Translations under genes and position numbers: made by a program
Part shown: positions 27,155 through 38,562 of the stretch, piece after piece
Layout of the letters: each line of letters starts with the position of its first letter
Numbering within the stretch: position 1 is the stretch's first letter
Notes under the pieces: model-generated
What the model saw: the letters and a program-made list of their open reading frames with translations, nothing else
Told to the model about the DNA's origin: nothing
The model's database searches: none
Assembly: GCF_040412425.1 (NCBI RefSeq)
Contig: NC_089749.1
Coordinates: 14,582,662-14,646,661, forward strand
Source of the DNA: Macrobrachium rosenbergii
Lineage: Eukaryota > Arthropoda > Malacostraca > Decapoda > Palaemonidae
DNA: 64,000 nucleotides
Direction: 5' to 3'

Positions 27155-27451
27155 TTTTCCTTTTCAATCTTGACATACGTTATAATAATTCTGAATTAAT
27201 AAATGTAAGAATATCGCCTTCTATATGACACGTTTAAACAATTTGTAAAATAAAAAAAAAAAAGCAAATTCATTTCGAAAGGCGACAAGGTCTTCGATTC
27301 CCTTCCAAACATACAATGAATCACAGGAGGTCAATTTCGGCTTGACGTGAGGCTTTTATGTTAGCTGACGCTATCCCCTTTCAAGGTCACTGTAAGATAA
27401 CCCTCCCACGAATAACACTGGCTACTGAGGGATAAACTTTTAATGATGAAA

Positions 27452-27516
<65 letters not shown>

Positions 27517-27792
27517 GTGCTTACACTTTAATTAATCGGATTGTACGGCCATGAACTTGCCTGGGAAATTAATGTATACTGATGCCTTAACAATTCAACA
27601 AACACTTTCCCTCAAAACTTTGGTCATTCAAGTCACAGAAATACTCTGTTACAGGAAAAACTGATGACTAAAAGCATAAAAATACTGTTGAACTTAAAGG
27701 TTGTCATAAAAATCTGAGGACAAAAATATTTACTGTAATTAGCTGCTTTCAATTACGAAGTTCATAAGACTAGAGCACACAACCATACAACT

Positions 27793-27823
<31 letters not shown>

Positions 27824-27928
27824 AGAATGGATGTGAAACTGCATTTATCAAGCACCACGATTAATCTTCTTCGTTTAACGTGCATATGGGGTAAGCACGA
27901 TGCGATTAATTTGAAACACCTTTATATG

Positions 27929-28130
27929 AATGGAATATATGGTTTAGACCAAAGGCCAAGTGCTGGGACCTACAAGGTCATTCAACGCTGAAAGAGAAAC
28001 TGAGAGTAAAAAAAAGGTTTAAAAGGTGTAACATGAGGAAAACCTCGCAGTTGTACTAGGAGACAACTGTTAATTATACAGTTCTTGGATTGGAAGAAAG
28101 GTGGGAAGAGGTACATTAAAAGGGAATGAC
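27929..28130 (+). repeat. R3 repeat, partial
   Basis: GGAATATATGGTTTAGACCA, GACCTACAAGGTCATTCAAC, ACCTCGCAGTTGTACTAGG. The final third is missing. Confidence 0.7.
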
Positions 28131-28400
28131 TACGCTGGGGTTTAGCTGGCGTAAATTTTGACTCTCCGACCGGCCAACTTAAAATTAGAGGTATTTATAA
28201 ATACTGGTGATAAAATAATTCATTTCGTCAATATTTCGGCGTGACAAAAGCATGAGGTCATAATTAAATGCTTGCAACCAGATTGGTTCTTATCCAACGC
28301 GTGTCAAAAAAGCAAAACAAATCTAAATTTAAGATGAACCCAATCCTTTTCAGAGAGCTGTTTATTTCTTCAGCCTAAACACTTGAACTGAGTTAAACTC

Positions 28401-28473
28401 TCTCTCTCTCTCTCTCCTTTTTATTGTTTAGCGTGCAGTGTGCTGATACAAAGAATACATGTGATCAAAATTA

Positions 28474-28522
<49 letters not shown>
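28401..28522 (+). repeat. (CT)n tracts
   Basis: 28401-28417 and 28473-28522. Another (CT)n is at 27796-27823. Confidence 0.9.
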
Positions 28523-28525
<3 letters not shown>

Positions 28526-28781
28526 AATAATCAAAAAGATAAAGATAAACAAGTACAAAGTACATAGATGGTGTACAGGGGCATCAGCGGAGTTTTTATT
28601 TTTGTACGACTGTGTTGTTGCCAAAAATTTCAAATATTTCTTTTATTCACTGATAAGAAATACTTTTTTTGGAATCATGGAAGCTTGTCGGTATTATCTT
28701 TATAAGTGAGGACGATTTATGGTCTCATTTCTTTTTTGTTATTTTATTAAAAAATGGTCAAAAATAAACGCCATACCTCTG

Positions 28782-29551
28782 TTAGACGGTGTGGATTTCA
28801 AAGGATTCCTTACTCTCTGTACTGATTGCTACAGCCATGTGTCTGAATCGCGCCTGAACGTGACTGAAGATCCAGTGAACTCTGAATGGCCACTGAAACT
28901 GTAAATTCAGTATTTGAGTCCAGTAGGTTAAACTGCAAGACCTTGTGTCATTTTTTTTTGGGGGGGGGAGGATTCCTTTACATTATTTACCTAATCATTA
29001 GTATTCCATGTCTCATTTTTGAATTTCAATGTACCTTTCTCTTGTTTGATGAAGCTGGCATTGTGCCAGCAATGAAATCTTGTCCCATGTTGTTACAGGA
29101 TTTTGCCAGTATAGAAACACCAAGAACCAAAACAGCGATGACCCCAGGGCCAGTTTCTTGGGGGACTGAGATTAGGGAGCCTTTGATGATCGATATCGTC
29201 ACTGGCTCCTAATGACTCACTAAAGGTCGCTGATATCTCAGGTCAGATAAAGGTACACCGTCTGCCTAAACAGTAAAAATACTTTTCTCCGGCAAAAAAA
29301 GTTGGAGAAACTTTGAAATACTTTTAATGTTGGATTCACTTAACCTTGAAATAACTTACACTTAAATGGAATCCTATCGTAAGTGGATCTGGCCCGTCCC
29401 AGGATTCGAATCTTTGCTTTTCGGGTTTGAGATAGAACTTGGCACTGAACTTATCCATTATGTTATCAAGAGCCAGATGCACTCCTCCATGATGCCCGTG
29501 GGTTGTAAGATATTCATATGGTAAAGTGATGAATTCGATATTAAGGAATAT
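28782..29551 (-). CDS. Candidate three-exon gene fragment, unrecognised protein (complement of 28782..28898, 29035..29208, 29360..29551)
   Basis: Three open segments on the minus strand join in phase 0. Exon i (64 codons, LPYEYLTTHGHHGGVHLALD, then FESWDGPDPLTIGFHLS) begins after CCACAG and ends at a consensus donor AGT/GTAAGT. Exon ii (58 codons, EPVTISIIKGSLISVPQETG, then PASSNKRK) follows CATTAG and ends AAG/GTACAT. Exon iii (38 codons, WPFRVHWIFSHVQARF) follows TTTACAG and reaches a TAA at 28782-28784. That all junctions keep phase 0 is suggestive. No start codon is seen; a (TA)n(TG)n tract lies just upstream, so the 5' part is missing or further away. The opposite strand of the same DNA is also partly open, so strand choice is uncertain. 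I do not recognise the protein. Confidence 0.35.
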
Positions 29552-29579
29552 CTGTGGCTTAGTGACAGAACTATCGCAT

Positions 29580-29722
<143 letters not shown>

Positions 29723-30517
29723 GTGCGTGCTTATATATTACTGCAAACTCCTTTCAAGTTCATTTTTGGTCGAAACATACTGGGAGCAAAGGCATAACAT
29801 TCATTAAAAAGAAAATAGTTATCACCATTGCTTTGGGGTTATCTCAGAATTCAACATGATACCAAGATGAGCTATAATAGATTTGTTAACCGTTCTTGGC
29901 AGTGCATGCAGATAATAAACAACACAAACAATAATAAACTGGACATGGTTTTCATATCTGAATTACAAGAATACATATGAGGTCTATTTTTAGAATGCGT
30001 TAATTTTGATTGACAAGTCCAGTAATAACAGCGATTTAAAATACGAACGTAGATGAATGAATGAATAAATGAATGAACCTTACGGTGGCCATTGAAATGT
30101 TGGAATATGCAGTGTTTTCTGTCGTTCACAGACAAACGCAAACGAATAGGAATTAAACAAAACGATGATCATTTTTCACATTTCATTCAGATAAAAACAA
30201 AAATGTTTCTATGAACTGTGAATAATCATTCATGAAACGTATGAATGAAATTCTGATGGGATCTTACACGAAAGGGTTCGCTTTCTGAAAATATTTTTAT
30301 GGAAATAAACTCTATATTACTAGAAAATACCTGTCTTTGAAGAATATTCTAGAAAAGCACTGACATTTATAATTGATCATTGGTGTAAGCTGGAATTTTT
30401 AGGGCCATTCCTTCCAGCATATACTAAAAAAAATTTCATTGCACGTCTTACTTTTCTAAAACTGATTTTGTTATACCAGGTTTGAGAACACTTAACTTCA
30501 TTTGATGTACAGGTGCT
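29723..30517. other. Unassigned DNA
   Basis: No supported feature. GAATGAATGAATAAATGAAT-like tetranucleotide repeats at 30053-30076. Confidence 0.45.
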
Positions 30518-30523
30518 TTTATT
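30518..30523 (-). terminator. Poly(A) signal candidate for TSC22-like B
   Basis: AATAAA on the minus strand (TTTATT on plus), about 365 bases beyond the stop codon at 30887. Position is the only evidence. Confidence 0.35.
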
Positions 30524-30886
30524 TACATGAATGCACAACGTAAACAGTAATGGGTTCTGATTAATGACACTGGCACCTGGAAGTAACTTATATATAAATA
30601 TATACTATTATAACATACAATTCTCCAAATAATAATCATACTGCTCATATTGATTTTCACGATATAATAGTTTCTTTGTAAATTTCCACGTTTGGTAATG
30701 GGTCACAGTAGACTACGTAAACTGCTTACACACAATTGCTTCCACACCGCTCAGTTTTGACACTTCACAGGTATAAACTCGAGGTCCTTCGCCAAAGGCT
30801 CTTGACGAAGGTGACGACATCCACTTTCGCATTTTCAAAGGGCGCCATGCTGGGAAGAAAGCCCTTGCAAGTGGGCTCCTTTTTTT

Positions 30887-31147
30887 TTAGCGCTTAGTAG
30901 GATGAGGATTCTGCTGCAAATAATTGAGGGCGTCTTGCGATGCCTCCTGCCTGAGCTGCCTATTCTGCTGTCGAACATCGGCCAAGCGTCCTTCGAGTTC
31001 GGTCACCTTGATCTGAAGGCGGTCGACCTCCTGGCGGACGGTGAACTGAATCAGGTTCTTCGTCATTTCGATGCTCTTCTCGATCGTGTGGTCGAGGCGG
31101 CTGAGACTCCGTGACGTCACGTCGTTCAGATCACTGCGGTTACTCAT
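30887..31147 (-). CDS. Minimal TSC22-domain protein, single exon (TSC22-like B)
   Basis: An 86-aa intronless frame made almost wholly of a TSC22 domain. Residues ~14-35 give a TSC-box reading LDHTIEKSIEMTKNLIQF, followed by TVRQEVDRLQ and a zipper-like helix (IKVTELEGRLADVRQQNRQL). It ends NPHPTKR after 20 more residues. The TSC-box spacing matches the TSC22/bunched family exactly (I-E-x3-I-E-M-x3-L-I-x3-V-R-x-E-V). Length is near the shortest family members (short GILZ-type isoforms). The ATG is preceded by a second open frame of 96 codons (31434 down to 31144) in another phase, which I take as 5'UTR or upstream exon sequence. A minus-strand AATAAA at 30518-30523 follows about 365 bases after the stop. 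Role inferred: dimerising transcription modulator. Confidence 0.78.
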   Translation of the reverse strand: MSNRSDLNDVTSRSLSRLDHTIEKSIEMTKNLIQFTVRQEVDRLQIKVTELEGRLADVRQQNRQLRQEASQDALNYLQQNPHPTKR

Positions 31148-32134
31148 TCTGATTCTGAAGACTCCCGTAAGTATCCTGCCACAAGGGTTCGGGTGGTTCT
31201 GCCTGGGACCTCAGCTGCTTGAGCCGCAAGCACACAGCTCTTCAGGATGGTTCCTGTCGTCGTTACCTCGTCCTGATGCCCTTTGACCTTTAATGTCTGG
31301 TCGAGACTTGACGACTGAGACCTGGAGTCTGTAGTATTATCTGGCCTGGCCGTGGATATCTGTTGGTGTTTGTTTACAATGGGCACAGCTGACCGTATTT
31401 TGACTTCCTTTACCACCACTCCCAGTCGCCACACCTGGCGTAGCGATGTTAAACTTCTTTGGGCTGGACGGGCCTCTTTGTACTATGAAAATGGTGCACA
31501 AAATTTTGATTTCCTTGTCGGTATGCATCCAAGGTGTAATCCTGCTGCAATTTGCAACAACGCATAAAACGTGAAAAAAGTACAATTTTCTTCTCAAACA
31601 ATAATTCACTGTCATTTTCTTTGTCATCTGAAGCAGCCGGCAAGGGCTCCAGCTGTTATGATCAGCTCGCAGAAGCCCGTGCGATAAACGATAGGCCTAT
31701 CTTTGGGCAGAGGAAAACAGAAATCGATCATATGACTTTTGTGAATCATAAACATACATTCCCAGGTGTTACTGCACTGTTTCATCCCCAGCTGTCCATT
31801 CAGATAAGAAAAGGGGTGAAGGTCAGAGCTCCCGCTGACAAAAGCCGTTTAGGACAAAAACCTCTATACGACATAGCCTTCCAAGGCAAATAATATCCGA
31901 ATTTCTTAAGTAATGATTTAGTTTTTCTCATGAGTAGTAGTTTGTGAACGTCAGTGACATGAAGAATTCTACATTCATTATATAATACTGTAATATGGGA
32001 TACATTACAAATATTGTACATGCATAAATATAGTCCAAATTATAAATTCATTATGAACCAAACAAAAACTTCTTTCAGTTTTCTTCTGAAGGTGGAAAGA
32101 GAAACCCACAAGATTCTTGTATAACTTGTTTACT
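31148..32134. other. Upstream region of TSC22-like B
   Basis: GC-richer to about 31450, with a minus-strand open frame that overlaps the B start in another phase. It may be leader or an upstream exon. Nothing recognisable beyond 31450. Confidence 0.4.
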
Positions 32135-33215
32135 GGTAAATATTTACATATTACTTTTGATCTCGAGTACTTAGGTCCTAACTGTGACCCTTTTTCAAGA
32201 GATGAGGTAGTCAGGCTGGTTCAAAGGCCCAGCAATCTTCTGAACCTCTTCTCCCTGTGCTGTCATTTATATGATGGCTGTCCTGGTTTCCATTCTCTTG
32301 AGAGTTGTTAATCTCCTCCTGTCGGTCTGATATCCTGATCTGATGGTCAGTGGTATTAATCCTTGTGGTAGGTGAGCAGTCACCATCGGTCTGTTGGGCA
32401 GGAGACCCAACTCTCCAGGTCAGAAGGGTCGATCTTAGCTTCTTTAATATTAAAGATCGGCTTATGGGATCTTCTGAGGTAAATCCTTTGTTTCCTTCTG
32501 TCACTTTAATCTGTCTGATGAGTGTCCTTCCACCCCTCCTATGACTGATGTTATTGCTTTTGTATATAAGCCTGCTGTTATTAAATCCATCCTATGGTCC
32601 TTTTCCCAACAATGCATAGCTATAGCACTCCCCATGTTGAGTTATACTGCCCTCCTGTGTTCTTGGATTCTAGTCCTTATCCCTCTACCTGTTTCACCCA
32701 CATATTTGTCTCCACAATTGTTGCAATTAATTATGTATACTCCCCTACATCATCTGCATTACTATCTTCTTCCAATTTATTTTTACATACTTTGTTTTTA
32801 CGGTGTTGTCAAAGGTATACACAAATTTATATTTAATTTCTTTCATTTTTTATGTAATTTGTTTCATTTAGGCGTATAAGGGTGAAACTATTTTCTTGTT
32901 TTCTGTATTCCATGCACTCTCTGCATTTTCCTGTAAAAACTCTCCTAGCTTTGTTGGAGTGCCCTTTTCTGAACCATTCCGGTATGCTAATGTATCAAAG
33001 CTTTTATCAATGTAATTTATTTTTATCTATCTTTACAAGGGTCACACGTTCTCGTTGCCCTAAGAAATAAACCCATTTTTATATCATGACTATGAAAAAG
33101 AGAAGAAAATGAATATACGAGTTTGTGTGTGGGGGCTTTCTATGTGTGCTGAATTCATATCCTATTTCTTTCCTTTCTATCAAGATGTCTAAAAGGGTGA
33201 GTTTATTATCGTTAC
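32135..33215 (-). mobile_element. Degraded Penelope-like element, 3' part (RT C-terminus plus GIY-YIG)
   Basis: Reading the minus strand from 33215 downward gives LTLLDILIER, then YEFSTHRKPPHTNSYIHF (retroelement RT thumb-side motif), RATRTCDPCKD, EWFRKGHSNKARRVFTGK, then VYIINCNNCGDKYVGETGR followed by RTRIQEHRRAV (GIY-YIG core), HCWEKDHRMDL and TLIRQIKVTEGNKGFTSED. Several stops and frame changes separate these. The order and motifs identify a Penelope-like retroelement; it is dead. Confidence 0.7.
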
Positions 33216-33350
33216 TTTTTTCTAAAATACATTATTTTCTGTAAGCGACGCCATTATTTGAATGCGGGAAAAAGTGAAGGTTTATTAATTTAATTGAAAG
33301 AAAAGAGTACACAGAGAAAAACCAGTTAATAAATGTTTCAAAATTTTTCG

Positions 33351-33582
33351 TTAGATGAAACCTATTTTTCTCGCTTTTTATGGAACAAGCAATTAATAGT
33401 AAAGCAAATAAGACTTGAAATTCAAGCATATATCAAAGAATGTTGGTTTCAATGGTGACCGCAGTCCCTGACACTGCAGTAACTGATCGATGCAGAGCCA
33501 GTGATTTTCCATCGCCTTGGGAGGCGAACTCACGACATCTGAGCGGCGTGTCACGACACTAGCGACATTGCCAGCGGACCAG
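33351..33582 (-). mobile_element. tRNA-derived SINE, family S1, diverged
   Basis: The minus strand has head CTGGTCCGCTGGCAATGTCG, box B-like TGAGTTCGCCTCC, then the body CCAGTGATTTTCC region on the opposite strand. The 3' end AGACTTGAAATTCAAGC is recognisable. No (AAT)n tail remains. Confidence 0.65.
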
Positions 33583-33668
33583 ATGAAAATAATGTTCATT
33601 TTCTTGTTCGAAAATTCAGAAGTATGTGATTAATGTCACCATATTGGCCAAACCTCAAAGAGGCTATG

Positions 33669-33897
33669 CATGATAGGTGCGAGAAAAAAATAAAAACTTG
33701 ACTCCTTACGGTAATTAAAATATTCGTAACAATTCCACGATTTTACACAAACAGGAATTTTTTTCAGGTCTAAAAACAATAAATGATAGGTGCGAGAAAA
33801 AATAAAAACTCGACTCCTTACGGTAATTAAAATATTTAACAATTCCACGATTTTACACAAACAGGAATTTTTTTCTGGTCTAAAAACAATAAATATG
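33669..33897 (+). repeat. ~115-bp tandem duplication
   Basis: GATAGGTGCGAGAAAAAATA through GGTCTAAAAACAATAAAT occurs twice head to tail, nearly identical. Confidence 0.85.
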
Positions 33898-34084
33898 GAT
33901 TTGCCATTTTTTATCAAACAAAGTGGGATTTTGTGCCTTTCTTCAATTTCCTTTATGTGGATTTTTCTCAGCTTTTTCAGGGGGTTCATCCGGACCCCGC
34001 AAAGGACAGTCTAACCCTGGACGAGGATAGGAGGGTGGACGCGTTCCCCGGGAAATCTACTTGGTGGTTATCTGACTCTAGTAC

Positions 34085-34326
34085 CAAGGGCCCCCGTCCA
34101 CTGAAGTTCCTAATTTCAGGGGCCAAAAAGAATTAAAGATTCTTAATTATATTCATATTCTCTTAACAATCACTAACTCTGTTCCAAAAAGAATAAAAAC
34201 ACCCTTCTCTTTTTTTTTTTCTTTTAAATCTGGGAGGGATTTTACTCATAGATGCAAGGGGGGACGTGGAGAGGAAGGACCAACCCTTAGAGGGGGCGTG
34301 TGTAATAAAAAGGTTGAGAACCATTG
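34085..34326. mobile_element. hAT-like non-autonomous remnant with 8-bp target duplication
   Basis: The right end AAAAGGTTGAGAACCATTG matches the well-known hAT terminal motif (reverse of CAGTGGTTCTCAACC). CTCTAGTA at 34076-34083 and 34327-34334 flank it, the 8-bp size expected for hAT. The left terminus is only weakly similar. Confidence 0.5.
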
Positions 34327-34551
34327 CTCTAGTAGGTCGCGATTATTGGTGTCAGGACAGGTCATGAGGATGAATAATTCACCTGGGACTACTGATACGG
34401 AAGTGTGCTGGGCATGTAGTTTATTCCAAACGACCTTTCAATAAGTGAAAGGCTGTATCTTCTCTGGTAATTTTTCTCCATGGAGAGAAGGCTTTTGGAA
34501 ATTTAGTTAGTTATAAATGATTTGTTTAACTGAGGGCTTTTGGCTGTGGAA

Positions 34552-34555
<4 letters not shown>

Positions 34556-34629
<74 letters not shown>
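34556..34629 (+). repeat. (TA)n microsatellite
   Basis: Pure (TA)n, about 36 units. Confidence 0.95.
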
Positions 34630-34630
<1 letters not shown>

Positions 34631-34863
34631 TGAACAGAAAAATGGTATTTTTATATTACAACCTGAAGCATGAATATACTGATTTTCCTGACGTCTATCG
34701 TTGTTAATATATGCATATATCCCATTATGTTTTAATGCATGTATTTACTACTCAGCGTGTTAAGTGCCTTTTTTTTATTCTCATAATTAATGTTTCTTTT
34801 TTCTTTATTCCCACTGGAACATGCTGTTCCGTGGAAGCTTACGACGCAATAATTTCGTAAGGA

Positions 34864-35415
34864 GAACTACTATCCATTTCAGGGACCGCGAGTCATCGTT
34901 TTTCTCAAATATCTTTCTAACTAATCATTTGATCGAAATGCTACTTTGCCACACAAGACACCTCCCGCTAATTTTTGGTAATATGGTGCATTGTCAAAAT
35001 GGTTTCCAAGGCGTTTACTCTTGACTTACATGGTGTTGCCAAGCATCGCCAAACTGTGCATTCAGAACGTCCTTTATCCCCATCCCGTCCCTCCCTCTCC
35101 TCTCCCTCCCTCCTCATCCCTCCCTCCCCTTCCCCTCCTCTCCCTTCCCCTCCTCATCACCCCCATCTCAGCCCCCACTTTCCTGTCCATGGGGATGGCG
35201 GACGTTCGATTGCGTGGTTTAGGCTGCACTCATGTGACTTTTGTCTTTAAAAGTCAAAAGAGTAAAACATAACACCATTTGACAATGCCATATTACCAAA
35301 AATTAACGGGAGGCGTCTTGTACACTGTGTCAAAGTAGCATTTCGATCAAATAATTAGTTTGAAAGATATTTGAGAAAAACGATGACTCTCGGTCCCTGA
35401 AATGGATAGTAATAT
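34864..35415. mobile_element. Foldback element with ~145-165 bp inverted arms
   Basis: 34864-35024 (ACTATCCATTTCAGGGACCG, then CGAAATGCTACTTTG) is repeated in reverse at 35250-35415 (CAAAGTAGCATTTCG, then GGTCCCTGAAATGGATAGT). The spacer holds a C/T-rich stretch. No coding frame. Single copy here. Confidence 0.7.
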
Positions 35416-36005
35416 ACCCAAAAACTCTGAGAATAAAGCAAAGGATATTCACGACCAAGTTAAATGACTTCGAGTATATAAACTTAAAATACCAATATAA
35501 AATTTTATTCAGTCATCCATGAGATAACCAAAGGAATCGGCATACTTGACGACAGTAAAACAAGCAGTTCGAGAATAATAGCTCATTTCAGGGAGCTTCC
35601 GAATAAAAGGTCGTTTAATGGCGCTGGAAAACATTTCCTGCTGCAGTTGGTAAATATACACCTTACAGAGACGACGTCTAGGCAAGTGAGCCTCCTTCCA
35701 GCCAAATTACGACCGCCGAAAGTAGCAAACGGCAGCAGTGTTTCGGAGGAAAAGTCGCATGAAAAGGAAGACTTCTTTTTTAACTTGAAACGTTAACATT
35801 TGGACCGATTTCATCGACTTGGAAGAGGGCACGAGCTACTCGAGTTTTGTTTGCGGTTTAAGTTTTGTGAATTGCAAGATATCAATCAGGAAATAGCCGT
35901 TTTTTTACAAAGTGTTCTACCGTGGAAACTAGAAGGCTGAATTCACTGCCTAAACTCAGAATTACTGTTATATTGATTGATTGCCTGCTCGTATCTTGCA
36001 AGAGC

Positions 36006-36136
36006 GCAATTATTCGACAAACCTTCAGTGGAAGCCTTAAACATTGTCTCTACAGTCATTATAGCATGCAATAGCAATAATTATTGGACAAATATTCAGT
36101 GAAAGCCGCAAACAAGTGTGTCTACAGTCACCATGG
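36006..36136 (+). repeat. Leader tandem duplication before TSC22-like C
   Basis: Two related ~57-base units lie at about 36006-36062 and 36080-36136. Each reads like CAATTATTCGACAAA, then TTCAGTGGAAGCC, then TCTACAGTCA. The second unit runs into the start codon context CACCATGG. Each contains TTCAGTG, an arthropod initiator-like motif. Confidence 0.55.
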
Positions 36137-36561
36137 CTAACCCAAATCCAGGCACTTCCAACGGCACCGTGGAACACCTAATGGCATCGCAGATCATCAG
36201 ACGTCTGGAGCAGAGGATCGATTTCGTGCTGGAAATCGCTTCGTCAGACACCAAGAACATGGTGAAGGACATCATGTACAACGTCTACTTCGAGAAGGAG
36301 GATTACCGATTGAGGATGATCGAGCTGGAGGAGATTAACAATAACCTCAAGTTGCTGTTGGACGACCATGGCATAGATTACTCCAGAGTAGATTACTTCC
36401 CTCCGGTGAGGCCAGTGCCTGTACAGGAGGTGGCGGTACTAACGGAGCCCGAAGTAGAACCGCCGGTTGGGCAGTTGGAGGAACACGAAGGATCGCTGGT
36501 GGGTGGGACAGAACCTGCAGCCGAACCACTGCCGGTAAACTCGGCAGAAGAACCCCAGTAA
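36118..36561 (+). CDS. Divergent TSC22-like, single-exon acidic/proline-rich protein (TSC22-like C), probably cut short by a frameshift
   Basis: A 147-aa frame with a good start context (ACCATGG) at 36132; the frame itself opens with the ATG at 36118, read as MSTVTMANP. Residues ~20-80 form a predicted amphipathic helix (IIRRLEQRIDFVLEIA, then KNMVKDIMYNVYFEKEDYRL, then IELEEINNNLKLLL). It aligns loosely with the TSC-box and zipper of the A and B genes but lacks the canonical residues. The tail is Pro/Val/Glu-rich (EPEVEPPVGQLEE). The stop at 36559 follows a CCCC run. In the next phase the same kind of tail (EPEVEPPVGPADPG) continues to a stop at 36774. A one-base length change at the C run would explain this, whether real or an assembly error. 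Relationship to TSC22 is inference from the helix pattern, gene structure and neighbourhood. Confidence 0.55.
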   Translation: MSTVTMANPNPGTSNGTVEHLMASQIIRRLEQRIDFVLEIASSDTKNMVKDIMYNVYFEKEDYRLRMIELEEINNNLKLLLDDHGIDYSRVDYFPPVRPVPVQEVAVLTEPEVEPPVGQLEEHEGSLVGGTEPAAEPLPVNSAEEPQ

Positions 36562-36776
36562 GGTCGGTAGAACCTACGGTAGAAACGTCGGTAGGACCGT
36601 CGGCAGAACATGAGGTAGAGCCACCAGTAAGTCCCGCAGAACCTATGGCAGTATCGCCGATACAGCCGTCGGCAGAACCTGTTGCAGAACAGCCTTCGGG
36701 GCCGTTAGAACCTGAAGTGGAACCGCCGGTAGGGCCAGCAGATCCTGGAGCTGCTGGAGGAGGAAGTTGTTCCTAG
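36562..36776 (+). pseudogene. Out-of-frame continuation of the TSC22-like C tail
   Basis: From about 36553 the phase offset from the main frame stays open for over 70 codons with a composition identical to the main tail. The motifs SVEPTVETSVGP, PSAEPVAEQPSGP and EPEVEPPVGP occur before the TAG at 36774-36776. The same EPEVEPPVG motif occurs in frame upstream at about 36447. Shared composition and motif across the break argue that both parts once formed one protein. Confidence 0.6.
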
Positions 36777-38407
36777 ATTGCAGGATTTTTTTCCCCGTCT
36801 GTTCACTTTTTAATTCGTGACAATATGATTTATTGACATTGTAAACAAATGGTTCTACACCAAGATTTTAGATATTTTAACTCATGTCCTGATAACTTAT
36901 TTGAGGTGTTAATTTTAACCATTACAATTTTTTAAATTGAATATTTTTATGAGTAAGGCGTCATTCTCATTTTTAATTTGATTTTTTCTCTAAGCTTTTA
37001 CGCTGTGTAGAGATATTTAGGAATATTTTCCTGTTATAAATGAATTCAAATGTTATTCAAACTGTTCTTCGACGTTATTCCAATTAAACTGAAGGAAGTT
37101 TTTTAAATCTTTTATTATGCACCACCTATCTTAAACAGCAGTCTGTTAACGATCATTTTAAAAGTATAAAATAGACTGAAATTAGTAATATGAATCAGAA
37201 CTGTAATGACTCAAATATCACTTGAGTTCGGAAATACTAAAGTAATAATGTAATTGGTGTTTGATGAAGATTTGTTTAAAAAAAACTTAAATTTGGTATA
37301 CATACCAATATAATTATTAAGCTACTGGAGACTAGTAGCTTGAAATTACTCTAGATTGAGCTATCCTTATGCCATCACGGGCTCTTGCTCTTAGGCAGCC
37401 GGTAGAAAAATGCTAAAGAAATATGTACAGTACAAATGGAAAGTTATGCTTTGTACAACACGGCCTGGAATGGACCTCTATGCGAGCTAATATCTATATA
37501 AGTATTGGGTTTCTACACTTGACGAATCTCCCTGAAAATTTGAGGGCTAAAACTAAATTGAAAGGCAGACATTACCCTTAAAAAGGTTTTATGCCTAAAG
37601 TTTTTTCAGTTTCAAAAATTGCATAGGCCTGTATAGAGCACAATGGTAGTGTATCTCTAAAGTTAATGACAATTAGTAGTGAAGACGTGAATACATTTTC
37701 ATAATGAATATCTATTGTATACAGTACATATACATATAAAAGATCTAACAGAATTTGTCTAGCACTTATTATATAAATAAAAAATCTGGGTTAACGACAT
37801 AACCTGACCCTAAAGAAATGAAACCTTCAATAAAGTTTTGAACTATATAGTTTAATGAGGACAGAGGAGATACTTCAAGACGGGCAAATTTCAGCAACTT
37901 GATGTAAGACAAAGTACAAAATTATAATTTTTTTTTGCTCAAGTATCTTTTAGTCTTTAATCCACTAAGTCTTAGTAAAACAGTTCGGTCTGTTTCTTGA
38001 TAGATTCGTTTACTTGTTGCAAAGACTAATCGAAAATTTTTCCCGTGCCTGATAAATCAGAGAAAAAAAAAACATGGCGGGGGGAAATAAAGGAAAAGGG
38101 GAAACTGTGGTCTAGTTGGTAAGGAAACAAACCAAGAGGCTTGATATAAACTAGAGGATGACTCGGGAAATTTCAGATCTCTGGGAGATGACAGAAAGCT
38201 TGGAAGTGAATTCCAAAGCTTCCTGCTTTAAGCATTCGCTTCGGGAAAAATCGTGGGTTGTCCCACGCGGCGCGCTACAGGCATAACGTGAGGTTCTTTC
38301 GTATCCTTCGATCCCTGGCTGGAACCCCTCTCCTTCGGGAAAATCCAGGGTTGTCTCTTGCATCAAGGCATAACGTATAGGTCATCTTTGAATAATAATA
38401 ATACCCT
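36777..38407. other. Probable 3'UTR and intergenic DNA after TSC22-like C
   Basis: AT-rich, two poly(A) signals, no coding frame of note. Confidence 0.4.
37776..37834 (+). terminator. Poly(A) signal candidates after TSC22-like C
   Basis: Two AATAAA hexamers (37776-37781 and 37829-37834) lie about 1 kb past the tail stop. The second sits in the classic context TTCAATAAAG. Assignment by position only. Confidence 0.3.
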
Positions 38408-38524
38408 GGCTGGAATCCATTTCATTCCTTTTACTATACCTCCGTTCATATTCTCTCTTGCATCTTACCCATGTATAGGGCTCATCTTCTGAATAATAAT
38501 AATAATAATGGTAATAATAATAAT

Positions 38525-38562
<38 letters not shown>

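Noticed and set aside
31144..31434. 96-codon minus-strand frame ending at the start of TSC22-like B
   Set aside because: Overlaps the B start by four bases in another phase. No domain seen; kept as possible leader only.
32541..32879. 112-codon hydrophobic plus-strand frame
   Set aside because: It is antisense to the Penelope-like GIY-YIG and linker region on the minus strand.
33933..34136. 67-codon frame with GVHPDPAKDSLTLDEDRR
   Set aside because: Ends inside the hAT-like remnant and has no recognisable domain; possibly transposon-derived but not supportable.
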